A DNA stretch of 5,176 nucleotides from an uncultured Eubacteriales bacterium. Lineage in GTDB: Bacteria > Bacillota > Clostridia > Oscillospirales > Ruminococcaceae. Position 1 is the stretch's first letter. Every line of letters begins with the position of its first letter. This document shows positions 1 through 5,140 of this stretch, one piece after another. Position numbers and translations under genes: made by a program. The notes beneath the pieces were generated by a model, which was not told the DNA's origin, ran no database searches, and saw only the letters and a list, made by a program, of their open reading frames with translations. Where the stretch lies: positions 1-5,176 of the forward strand of contig ONLC01000172.1 in the NCBI GenBank assembly GCA_900318545.1. Reading direction: 5' to 3'.

Positions 1-22
1 AATTTCGTCAGGAGGTGCCGAA

Positions 23-172
23 ATGAGAGTAAAGATCACACTTGCATGCACAGAATGTAAGCAGAGAAATTACAACACAAAAAAGAACAAGAAGAATGAC
101 CCTGACAGACTTGAAATGAATAAATACTGCAAGTTCTGTAAGAAGCACACTCTTCACAAAGAGACTAAGTAA
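23..172 (+). CDS. rpmG: 50S ribosomal protein L33, zinc-binding form
   Basis: Translating from the ATG at 23 gives a complete 49-residue protein starting MRVKITLACTECKQRNY and ending HKETK. Length, basic composition and the opening RVKITLACTEC are typical of bacterial L33, a small protein of the large ribosomal subunit near the E site. Two CxxC pairs (C9/C12 and C36/C39) are intact, so this is the zinc-binding (C+) form; many genomes also carry a cysteine-free paralogue used under zinc limitation, which is not seen here. A strong GGAGG (11-15) sits 7 bases before the start. secE follows after 23 bases, and the rpmG-secE-nusG order is standard in Firmicutes, which supports co-transcription. 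The operon promoter must lie left of the window. The gene is too short for usual ORF cut-offs but is secure. Confidence 0.97.
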   Translation: MRVKITLACTECKQRNYNTKKNKKNDPDRLEMNKYCKFCKKHTLHKETK

Positions 173-195
173 TAGTCAGAAAGGAGCTATGAATA

Positions 196-468
196 ATGGC
201 TAAAAATGATGTTACTAAGTCTGCAAAGGAAAAGGACAAGGCGAAGAAAGCTGTCGCTGTAAAGGATGTCAAGAAAAAGGGCGGTCTGAAGCGCTACTTC
301 AAGGAGCTCAAGAGCGAGATGAAGAAGGTAGTTTGGCCGACCAGGAAAAAGGTCATCAACAACACAGGTATCGTAATGGGCGTTATGGCGTTCATGGGAC
401 TGTTCCTGTTTGCTGTTGATTCAGGTCTTGGCTATGCGATAAAGGCGATACTGAAGATCGGAACCTAA
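196..468 (+). CDS. secE: Preprotein translocase subunit SecE
   Basis: This 90-residue protein is the small essential SecE subunit of the SecYEG channel, which clamps SecY in the cytoplasmic membrane. The N-terminal 30 or so residues are a lysine-rich, low-complexity tail. Residues about 31-56 form the conserved amphipathic helix with the family signature around KKVVWPTRKKV (W47-P48). A single membrane segment follows at about 57-80 (GIVMGVMAFMGLFLFAV). One membrane span is normal for Gram-positive SecE; the E. coli protein has three. An earlier ATG at 189 gives only a four-codon frame and lies 2 bases from the AGGAG, so the ATG at 196, 9 bases from the GGAG at 183-186, is chosen. It sits between rpmG and nusG as in most bacteria. 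Confidence 0.97.
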   Translation: MAKNDVTKSAKEKDKAKKAVAVKDVKKKGGLKRYFKELKSEMKKVVWPTRKKVINNTGIVMGVMAFMGLFLFAVDSGLGYAIKAILKIGT

Positions 469-510
469 GTCCTGAAGGGTTTTAACAACTGTCAATACGG
501 AGGTTCAAGC

Positions 511-1059
511 ATGTCAGAAGAAGCAAAGTGGTATGTTGTACACACTTATTCGGGTTATGAGAATAAGGTAGCAAAGGATATTGAAAAGGTTGTTGAGAAC
601 CGTAAGCTCCAGGATCTTATCCCTGAGGTCAAGGTGCCGACAGAGATCGTCACCGAGGTCAAGGAGGACAAGAGATCACATTCGAGCAAGACCGTTGAGG
701 TCGAAAAGAAGCTGTTCCCAAGCTATGTGCTGGTAAAAATGGTTCTGACGGACGATTCATGGTACATTGTCAGAAACACAAGAGGTGTTACGGGATTCGT
801 AGGTCCTGCAAGCAAGCCTGTTCCGCTTACCGATAAGGAAGTAAGGGCTCTGGGCGTAGAGACAAAGAGAAGCGAGAACATCACCGTAAGCTTCAAGGTG
901 GGCGACAATGTTGAGGTAACCACAGGTTCGTTTGAGGGCTTTGTCGGCAAGGTCGAGAAGATCGACCTGGAGGCACAGACCGCAGATGTTCTGGTATCTA
1001 TGTTCGGCAGAGAGACATCAGTTACTCTTCCGCTTACACAGGTCAAGCCTGAAGCGTAA
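511..1059 (+). CDS. nusG: Transcription termination/antitermination factor NusG
   Basis: This 182-residue protein has the full NusG layout. The N-terminal NGN domain (about 1-115) opens with KWYVVHTYSGYENKVAKDI and contains the LFPSYVLVKM and VRNTRGVTGFVG segments that contact the RNA polymerase clamp. A C-terminal KOW domain (about 128-180) carries GDNVEVTTGSFEGFVGKVEKID, the site used for S10 or Rho contacts. NusG travels with RNA polymerase, modulates pausing and couples transcription to translation. The length is normal and there is no insertion domain. GGAGG at 499-503 lies 7 bases before the ATG. It is 42 bases downstream of secE in the same operon and is followed by the regulated rplK-rplA pair. 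The overlapping frames at 723-1064 (-) and 932-1162 (+) are shadows of this gene. Confidence 0.98.
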   Translation: MSEEAKWYVVHTYSGYENKVAKDIEKVVENRKLQDLIPEVKVPTEIVTEVKEDKRSHSSKTVEVEKKLFPSYVLVKMVLTDDSWYIVRNTRGVTGFVGPASKPVPLTDKEVRALGVETKRSENITVSFKVGDNVEVTTGSFEGFVGKVEKIDLEAQTADVLVSMFGRETSVTLPLTQVKPEA

Positions 1060-1084
1060 GGCAAGAGGGAAAATCATTCGTAAC

Positions 1085-1117
1085 GGAAGCAATATTTTAT
1101 TTAATATAAAGGCTTCC
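1085..1117 (+). other. A/T-rich hairpin upstream of first L1 site
   Basis: GGAAGC (1085-1090) pairs perfectly with GCTTCC (1112-1117), and inside the loop ATATT (1092-1096) can pair with AATAT (1103-1107), leaving a six-base TTATTT tip. No U tract follows (the next bases are AAAAAC), so it is not a normal intrinsic terminator. It lies in the nusG-rplK gap directly before the L1-binding hairpin and may help fold the leader. A TAATAT at 1102-1107 could pass for a -10 box, but no -35 element is at the right distance. The function is unknown. Confidence 0.5.
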
Positions 1118-1120
1118 AAA

Positions 1121-1160
1121 AACGTGGGAGAGCTGCATACGGCGGCTCGCCTTACCACTT
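1121..1160 (+). promoter_or_regulatory. L1-binding mRNA hairpin before rplK (23S rRNA mimic)
   Basis: The outer stem GUGG (1124-1127) pairs with CCAC (1155-1158). An asymmetric internal loop follows, GA on the 5' side against GCCUUA (1149-1154) on the 3' side, then a 7-pair inner stem, GAGCUGC (1130-1136) with GCGGCUC (1142-1148), capped by AUACG. The GUGGGAG...UACCAC pattern is the one found in the helix 76-77 region of 23S rRNA (GGUGGGAG...AUACCACC in E. coli), where protein L1 binds. L1 is known to repress the L11-L1 operon through such an mRNA mimic. The hairpin ends 8 bases before the rplK ribosome binding site, so bound L1 could block initiation. Pairing and position are seen directly; regulation is inferred from the family. 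Confidence 0.85.
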
Positions 1161-1166
1161 AATTAT

Positions 1167-1171
1167 GGAGG
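1167..1171 (+). promoter_or_regulatory. Ribosome binding site deciding the rplK start
   Basis: GGAGG lies 8 bases before the ATG at 1180. An in-frame upstream ATG at 1165 overlaps this site and would add five residues (MEVQI) absent from L11 proteins, so 1180 is the true start. Confidence 0.9.
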
Positions 1172-1179
1172 TGCAAATA

Positions 1180-1605
1180 ATGGCACAGAAGGTAGTAGGC
1201 TATATCAAGCTGCAGATCCCAGCAGGAAAGGCAACTCCTGCACCACCGGTTGGTCCGGCACTCGGTCAGCACGGTGTTAACATTATGGCATTTACAAAGG
1301 ATTTCAACGAGAGAACTAAGAACGATGCAGGTCTTATCATCCCTGTTGTGATCACAGTTTATGCTGACAGATCATTTACATTCATCACAAAGACTCCTCC
1401 GGCAGCCGTTCTTATCAAGAAGGCTTGCAAGCTCGAGCATGCATCGGGTGAGCCTAACAAGAAGAAGGTCGCTACGATCACAAAGGAGCAGATCCAGAAG
1501 ATCGCAGAGCAGAAGATGCCTGACCTGAACGCATCAAGCCTTGAGAGTGCAATGAGCATGATCGCTGGCACATGCCGTTCAATGGGCGTAGTAGTTGAGG
1601 ATTGA
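1180..1605 (+). CDS. rplK: 50S ribosomal protein L11
   Basis: From the ATG at 1180 the protein is 141 residues, the usual L11 length, and begins MAQKVVGYIKLQIPAGKATP. L11 binds the GTPase-associated region of 23S rRNA with L10 and supports elongation factor function and the stringent response. The N-terminal domain carries the conserved proline-rich stretch PAPPVGPALGQHGVNIMAF (about residues 20-38), the thiostrepton-related region. The C-terminal RNA-binding domain ends with the family signature AGTCRSMGVVVED (G130, T131, S134, G136). The start is fixed by GGAGG at 1167-1171; a longer frame from 1165 exists but would overlap that site. It is preceded by an L1-binding hairpin and followed after 69 bases by rplA, so both genes are probably under L1 feedback. 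Confidence 0.98.
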   Translation: MAQKVVGYIKLQIPAGKATPAPPVGPALGQHGVNIMAFTKDFNERTKNDAGLIIPVVITVYADRSFTFITKTPPAAVLIKKACKLEHASGEPNKKKVATITKEQIQKIAEQKMPDLNASSLESAMSMIAGTCRSMGVVVED

Positions 1606-1612
1606 TCGAAAC

Positions 1613-1628
1613 CTGCGAAATAACGCAG
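1613..1628 (+). other. Small hairpin upstream of second L1 site
   Basis: CTGCG (1613-1617) pairs perfectly with CGCAG (1624-1628) around an AAATAA loop. It starts 7 bases after the rplK stop codon and abuts the L1-binding hairpin before rplA, so the two helices could stack. No U tract follows, so a terminator role is unlikely. It parallels the hairpin at 1085-1117 before the first L1 site; a shared role is only inferred. Confidence 0.5.
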
Positions 1629-1658
1629 AGGTGGGAGGATTATTCCGTATTACCACTT
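1629..1658 (+). promoter_or_regulatory. L1-binding mRNA hairpin before rplA (23S rRNA mimic)
   Basis: AGGUGG (1629-1634) pairs with CCACUU (1653-1658), including one G·U. Inside is the same asymmetric loop as in the rplK leader, GA against six bases ending UUA (GUAUUA, 1647-1652), then a short GGA (1637-1639)/UCC (1644-1646) stem with a UUAU loop. The GGUGGGAGG and UACCAC strands match the L1-binding region of 23S rRNA. The rplA ribosome binding site GAGGAGG (1661-1667) begins 2 bases after the stem, so L1 binding would directly hinder ribosome loading on its own gene. Structure is read from the sequence; autoregulation is inferred from known L1 behaviour. The GGGAGG at 1633-1638 looks like a ribosome binding site but no start codon follows at a usable distance. 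Confidence 0.83.
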
Positions 1659-1674
1659 AAGAGGAGGAAAATTT

Positions 1675-2370
1675 ATGAAACATGGCAAGAAGTATGTTGA
1701 AAGCTCAAAGGCTATCGACAGAACTAAAGCATATGAAGCTCCTGAGGCTCTCGAACTCGCAGCTAAGGGCGCAAAGGCAAAATTTGACGAGACCATCGAG
1801 CTTCACGTTCGTCTGGGTGTTGACTCAAGACACGCTGACCAGCAGGTAAGAGGCGCTGTTGTTCTTCCTAACGGAACAGGTAAGACTGTAAGAGTTTGCG
1901 TATTCTGCAAGGAGGACAAGTATGACGCTGCCAAGGAGGCAGGCGCTGACTATGTTGGCGGTATGGATCTTGTTGACAAGATCATGAAGGAAAACTGGAT
2001 GGAGTTTGACGTTGTAGTTGCATCGCCTGATATGATGGGCGTTGTAGGCCGTCTGGGTAAGGTCCTCGGTCCTCGCGGACTTATGCCGAACCCAAAGGCT
2101 GGTACCGTTACACCTGATGTTGCCAAGGCTGTTACAGAGGCTAAGGCAGGTAAGATCGAGTACCGTCTTGACAAGACCAACATCATCCACTGCCCGATTG
2201 GTAAGGCATCCTTCGGTGTTGAGAAGCTCAACGAGAACTTTGAAACACTTATCGGCGCTATCGTAAAGGCTAAGCCGTCTGCTGCAAAGGGTCAGTATCT
2301 CAAGAGCGTTGTAGTTGCATCTACAATGGGTCCTGGAATCAAGATCAGCACTGCAAAGTACGGCAACTGA
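1675..2370 (+). CDS. rplA: 50S ribosomal protein L1
   Basis: This complete 231-residue protein has the normal length for bacterial L1. L1 forms the mobile stalk that binds helices 76-78 of 23S rRNA and helps release deacylated tRNA; free L1 also represses its own mRNA. The N-terminal part opens MKHGKKYVESSKAID, followed by FDETIELHVRLGVDSRHADQQVRG, which belongs to domain I. The L1 signature is intact at about residues 113-146, with ASPDMMGVVGRLGKVLG followed by PRGLMPNPKAGTVT in domain II. The C-terminal segment (KGQYLKSVVVASTMGPGIKI) completes domain I. GAGGAGG (1661-1667) lies 7 bases before the ATG. The gene is preceded by a probable L1-binding hairpin and followed after 25 bases by a strong terminator, so it appears to be the last gene of the operon; rplJ and rplL, its usual followers, are absent. 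Confidence 0.98.
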   Translation: MKHGKKYVESSKAIDRTKAYEAPEALELAAKGAKAKFDETIELHVRLGVDSRHADQQVRGAVVLPNGTGKTVRVCVFCKEDKYDAAKEAGADYVGGMDLVDKIMKENWMEFDVVVASPDMMGVVGRLGKVLGPRGLMPNPKAGTVTPDVAKAVTEAKAGKIEYRLDKTNIIHCPIGKASFGVEKLNENFETLIGAIVKAKPSAAKGQYLKSVVVASTMGPGIKISTAKYGN

Positions 2371-2395
2371 TAATTTGGATATGTAATTGTGAAAT

Positions 2396-2429
2396 AAAAG
2401 AGCTATGGTTTGATCCATAGCTCTTTTTT
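2396..2429 (+). terminator. Intrinsic terminator after rplA
   Basis: AAAAGAGCTATGG (2396-2408) pairs perfectly over 13 bases with CCATAGCTCTTTT (2415-2427) around a TTTGAT loop, with a run of six T at 2424-2429. This is a textbook Rho-independent terminator on the + strand and closes the rpmG-to-rplA operon. Read on the - strand the same hairpin is followed by TTTTATTTC, so weak two-way action is possible, but the convergent gene ends more than 200 bases away. Confidence 0.95.
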
Positions 2430-2441
2430 GTATCTGTGTTG

Positions 2442-2486
2442 GATAAGGCACTTTTGATGCTTTATCGTGAGAATTCTCTCGGTAAA
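2442..2486 (+). repeat. Two overlapping, mutually exclusive hairpins
   Basis: GATAAGGCA (2442-2450) pairs with TGCTTTATC (2458-2466) over 9 positions with one G·U, loop CTTTTGA. The bases 2461-2466 are also the left arm of a second imperfect palindrome, 2461-2486, centred on the perfect 10-base GAGAATTCTC (2469-2478) with outer arms TTTATCG and CGGTAAA. Both cannot form at once. No gene is nearby on the + strand downstream, and no U tract follows either hairpin. Function unknown; this may be the decayed end of an intergenic repeat, an operator-like dyad or a structured RNA. Confidence 0.55.
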
Positions 2487-2492
2487 GATTAT

Positions 2493-2576
2493 CCTCAAAC
2501 TCTTTTTTGAACTCTACTACTTTTTCGTTATTTGGGTTGTAAACCCAAATGGCGAAAAAGCAATAAGAGGTTTAGG
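2493..2576. repeat. Nested inverted repeat with a 41-base palindrome core
   Basis: The core 2520-2560 is a near-perfect palindrome: CTTTTTCG (2520-2527) pairs with CGAAAAAG (2553-2560), then two U·G positions, then ATTTGGGTT (2530-2538) with AACCCAAAT (2542-2550) around a GTA loop. Outside it, 2493-2507 and 2562-2576 are inverted copies agreeing at 12 of 15 positions, with an unmatched stretch at 2508-2519 on the left only. There is no open frame and no terminal U run directly after the stem. The shape suits a small palindromic or MITE-like intergenic repeat; that identity needs other copies in the genome and is inferred. Confidence 0.6.
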
Positions 2577-2581
2577 AAAGG

Positions 2582-2626
2582 GGTTCGGGGGATAACCCTT
2601 CTCCAAAAGGGTTTCCCCCGATAACC
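2582..2626 (-). repeat. G/C-rich hairpin 3' of the phosphorylase gene, possible terminator
   Basis: CGGGGG (2586-2591) pairs with CCCCCG (2615-2620) and AACCCTT (2594-2600) with AAGGGTT (2607-2613), joined by one A-T pair and a bulged T; GGTT (2582-2585) and AACC (2623-2626) extend the stem past a two-base bulge. It lies 11 bases beyond the stop codon of the - strand gene, the right place for its terminator, but the downstream sequence on that strand (CCCCTTTCCTAAACC) has only a weak U run. I recall similar GGGGGATAACCC...GGGTTTCCCCC hairpins recurring in intergenic regions of Clostridia, so it may instead be a copy of a repeat family, or serve as both. Confidence 0.6.
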
Positions 2627-2637
2627 ACCAAAGTGTT

Positions 2638-5121
2638 TTAGCCCATTACTACCTCAACGGTATGCTCTGTGCCCTTATCAAATACAGGCAGAACGTTGCC
2701 GCTGACCTTTACGCCGTCACATACAACGGACTTAATGCCCTTTGAGATGTGATCTGGGTTCTTGACAGTTATGTTGTAGGTGTTGCCTCTGTACTTTCTG
2801 GTGATATTGAAGCCGTCCCACTCGGTAGGGATAGATGGATCTATCTTAAGGCCGTCAAAATCAGGCTGTACACCGAGTATGTACTGGGAGATAGCAACCA
2901 TGTTCCATGCAGCTGTACCTGTCAGCCAGGAGTTCTTGCCCTGACCGAAGTTCTTGCCTGTCTGACCGATATCAGAGCCTGCGTCCTTGCCGCCGATCAT
3001 CTGACCGTATACATAAGGCTCGGTCTTGTGAATATCGGAAGTCTCCTCAGTGAATGCAGGAGCGATCTCGGAATAGTACTTGAATGCCTGGTCGCCTTCG
3101 CCTGCATACGCAGCAGCACAGATTATCCAAGCGTTGTTGTGTGTGAATATACCAGCGTTCTCCTTATATCCGCCGGGGTATGTGGAGATCTCACCGTACT
3201 GGATATAGTACTTGGTGAATGCAGGGTTGTTGAGTACAAGACCGAACTTGGTGTTAAGTCTTTCGTCAATAGCAGCAAGCGTCTTCATGTCAGCGCCCTG
3301 CTCCTTGCCTATCTCGGACATGATAGCAAAGCCCTGAGGCTCAATGAATATCTGACCCTCTTCGCACTCCTTGGAGCCCATCTTCTCGCCGTTAGCGTCA
3401 TAAGCTCTGAGGAACCAGCTGCCGTCCCATGCGGACTCCATAACGTTCTTCTTCATCTTGTCGATCTCAGCCTGCGCAGCAGCAGCCTCGTCGTCCTTGC
3501 CAAGATGCTTGAGTATCGAAACGTAGTTAGGACCTGTGTATGTGAACAGCGTAGCTACCATTACGGACTCGGCTATCTTGGAGTAGCCGCCCTCGGCAGC
3601 GAACTTGGGGTTGGTATATGTCTGGAAGCTCTCGCCCGGAGTATCAGAATAGCATGACAGGTTTATGCAGTCGTTCCAGTCTGCACGCATAGCAAGAGGC
3701 AGTCCGTGAGGACCGAGGTTGTTTACGATGTGGTAGAAGGATACCTTCAGGTGATCGAGCATAGGCGCTGCCTTGGACTCGTCATTGTCGTACGGCACCA
3801 TTTCATCGAGTATGCCCCAGTCGCCTGTTTCCTTGATGTATGCGGAAACAGAGAGTATCATCCACAGCGGATCGTCAGAGAAGTCACCGCCGATATCGGA
3901 GTTGCCCTTCTTGGTAAGCGGCTGATACTGGTGATAGCATCCGCCGTCAGGAAGCTGTGTGGAAGCGATATCAATGATCCTCTCTCTTGCTCTGTCGGGT
4001 ATCTGGTGAACGAAGCCGAGTATATCCTGGTTGGAATCACGGAAGCCCATTCCTCTGCCGATACCTGACTCAAAGTAGGAAGCAGAACGTGACAGGTTGA
4101 ATGTTACCATGCACTGATACTGGTTCCAGATATTCACCATACGGTCTACCTTGTCGCTTGGGGTGGAAACGTTGAGTATGCCCAGCAGCTTGTCCCATGA
4201 CTCTCTGAGCTCTGCAAGACCTGCGGCTACCTTCTCGGGAGTATTGAACTGCTCGATCATAGCCTTTGCCTTTACCTTGTTGATAGTCTTGCCGTCAGCC
4301 TCGAACTTCTGATCGACAGGCATCTCAACATAGCCAAGTATGAAAACGAGAGTCTTGCTCTCGCCTGCTTCAAGGGTGATCTGCTTGTAGTGAGAAGCGA
4401 TCGGAGACCAGCCGTCAGCGAAGGAATCTGTTGCCTTGCCTGCGATAACAGCCTGAGGATCGTTGAAGCCGTTGTACAGGCCGATGAATGCGTCACGGTC
4501 GGTATCGTAGCCGTCGATGCTGTCGTTTACAGAGTAGAAAGCATAGTGGTCGCGTCTGTCTCTGTATTCAGTCTTATGGTAAATAACAGAGCCGTCAACT
4601 TCAACTCTGCCTGTTGAGAAGTTTCTCTGGAAATTTGTGCAGTCGTCCTGAGCATCCCACAGACACCACTCTGCGAAAGAGAAGAGCTTGAAGGTCTTCT
4701 TCTCGCTGCTCTTGTTTGTGAGGACTACCTGCTGAACTTCGCCGTTATAGTTGTTTGGAACGAAGAAAGTCACCTCAGCCTCGATGCCGTTCTTTTCGCC
4801 CTTGATGACTGTATAGCCCATACCGTGACGGCAGGTATACGCATCAAGCTCGGTCTTAACAGGAGACCAGCCCGGGTTCCATACTGTGCCGTTGTCGTTG
4901 ATATAGAAATATCTGCCGCCCATATCGATAGGCACGTTGTTGTAGCGGTAACGTGTTATTCTTCTGAGTCTCGCATCCTTATAGAAGCTGTAGCCGCCTG
5001 CTGTGTTGGAGATGAGAGAGAAGAACGCCTGTGAGCCGAGATAGTTTATCCACGGATACGGAGTTCTCGGGTTAGTGATGACATATTCCTTGTTTACGTC
5101 ATCAAAGAAACCAAATTTCAT
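2638..5121 (-). CDS. cbp: Cellobiose phosphorylase (glycoside hydrolase family 94)
   Basis: This 827-residue cytosolic enzyme very probably converts cellobiose and phosphate to alpha-glucose 1-phosphate and glucose, saving ATP during cellulose or cellodextrin use. It aligns from end to end with my recollection of the Cellvibrio gilvus enzyme (about 822 residues): opening KFGFFDDVNKEYVITNPRTP, then YPWINYLGSQAFFSLISNTAGGYSF. The layout is an N-terminal beta-sandwich (about 1-280), a helical linker, an (alpha/alpha)6 barrel (about 310-740) and a C-terminal beta cap. By that alignment the catalytic acid is D484 in RADWNDC, with sugar-site R356, D362, W482 and E644, and phosphate-site H661, T734 and G735, all present. 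There is no signal peptide or membrane segment. The start ATG (5119-5121) follows AAAGGTGG by 7 bases. A glycine-rich stretch near 712-728 is about 8 residues longer than in C. gilvus. Cellodextrin or another disaccharide phosphorylase is less likely. It is convergent with rplA; no transporter or regulator is visible. Confidence 0.94.
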   Translation of the reverse strand: MKFGFFDDVNKEYVITNPRTPYPWINYLGSQAFFSLISNTAGGYSFYKDARLRRITRYRYNNVPIDMGGRYFYINDNGTVWNPGWSPVKTELDAYTCRHGMGYTVIKGEKNGIEAEVTFFVPNNYNGEVQQVVLTNKSSEKKTFKLFSFAEWCLWDAQDDCTNFQRNFSTGRVEVDGSVIYHKTEYRDRRDHYAFYSVNDSIDGYDTDRDAFIGLYNGFNDPQAVIAGKATDSFADGWSPIASHYKQITLEAGESKTLVFILGYVEMPVDQKFEADGKTINKVKAKAMIEQFNTPEKVAAGLAELRESWDKLLGILNVSTPSDKVDRMVNIWNQYQCMVTFNLSRSASYFESGIGRGMGFRDSNQDILGFVHQIPDRARERIIDIASTQLPDGGCYHQYQPLTKKGNSDIGGDFSDDPLWMILSVSAYIKETGDWGILDEMVPYDNDESKAAPMLDHLKVSFYHIVNNLGPHGLPLAMRADWNDCINLSCYSDTPGESFQTYTNPKFAAEGGYSKIAESVMVATLFTYTGPNYVSILKHLGKDDEAAAAQAEIDKMKKNVMESAWDGSWFLRAYDANGEKMGSKECEEGQIFIEPQGFAIMSEIGKEQGADMKTLAAIDERLNTKFGLVLNNPAFTKYYIQYGEISTYPGGYKENAGIFTHNNAWIICAAAYAGEGDQAFKYYSEIAPAFTEETSDIHKTEPYVYGQMIGGKDAGSDIGQTGKNFGQGKNSWLTGTAAWNMVAISQYILGVQPDFDGLKIDPSIPTEWDGFNITRKYRGNTYNITVKNPDHISKGIKSVVCDGVKVSGNVLPVFDKGTEHTVEVVMG

Positions 5122-5128
5122 AAGATTT

Positions 5129-5137
5129 CCACCTTTC
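5129..5137 (-). promoter_or_regulatory. Ribosome binding site of the phosphorylase gene
   Basis: On the - strand the sequence reads GAAAGGTGG, one base off AAAGGAGG, and lies 7 bases before the ATG. It supports the start that gives the family-typical N-terminus MKFGFFDD. Confidence 0.85.
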
Positions 5138-5140
5138 GTG

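Noticed and set aside
1085..1110. Possible promoter before rplK (TAATAT at 1102-1107)
   Set aside because: No -35-like hexamer lies 16-18 bases upstream, and the A/T-rich tract is better explained as the loop of a perfect GGAAGC/GCTTCC hairpin.
932..1162. 76-residue + strand open frame spanning the nusG end and the rplK leader
   Set aside because: It is out of frame with nusG, its arginine-rich start comes from frame-shifted nusG codons, and it would run through the L1-binding hairpin.
1633..1638. GGGAGG as a ribosome binding site for a small gene before rplA
   Set aside because: No ATG, GTG or TTG opens a usable frame at the right distance; the motif belongs to the L1-binding hairpin.
1825..2451. 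208-residue - strand open frame opposite rplA, running into the terminator
   Set aside because: It is antisense to a certain ribosomal gene, has its start inside the intergenic region beyond the terminator hairpin, and its translation has no recognisable domain.
2430..2637. CRISPR array or tRNA gene in the repeat-rich gap
   Set aside because: The repeats are inverted, not regularly spaced direct repeats, and no cloverleaf arms or T-loop sequence could be found.
2749..3657. 302-residue + strand open frame antisense to the phosphorylase gene
   Set aside because: It lies wholly opposite a well-supported GH94 gene, has no good ribosome binding site, and its leucine/valine/cysteine-rich translation resembles no family I recognise. 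It is explained by codon bias of the opposite strand.
3706..4068. 120-residue + strand open frame inside the phosphorylase region
   Set aside because: Shadow of the - strand GH94 barrel region; no ribosome binding site or recognisable motif.
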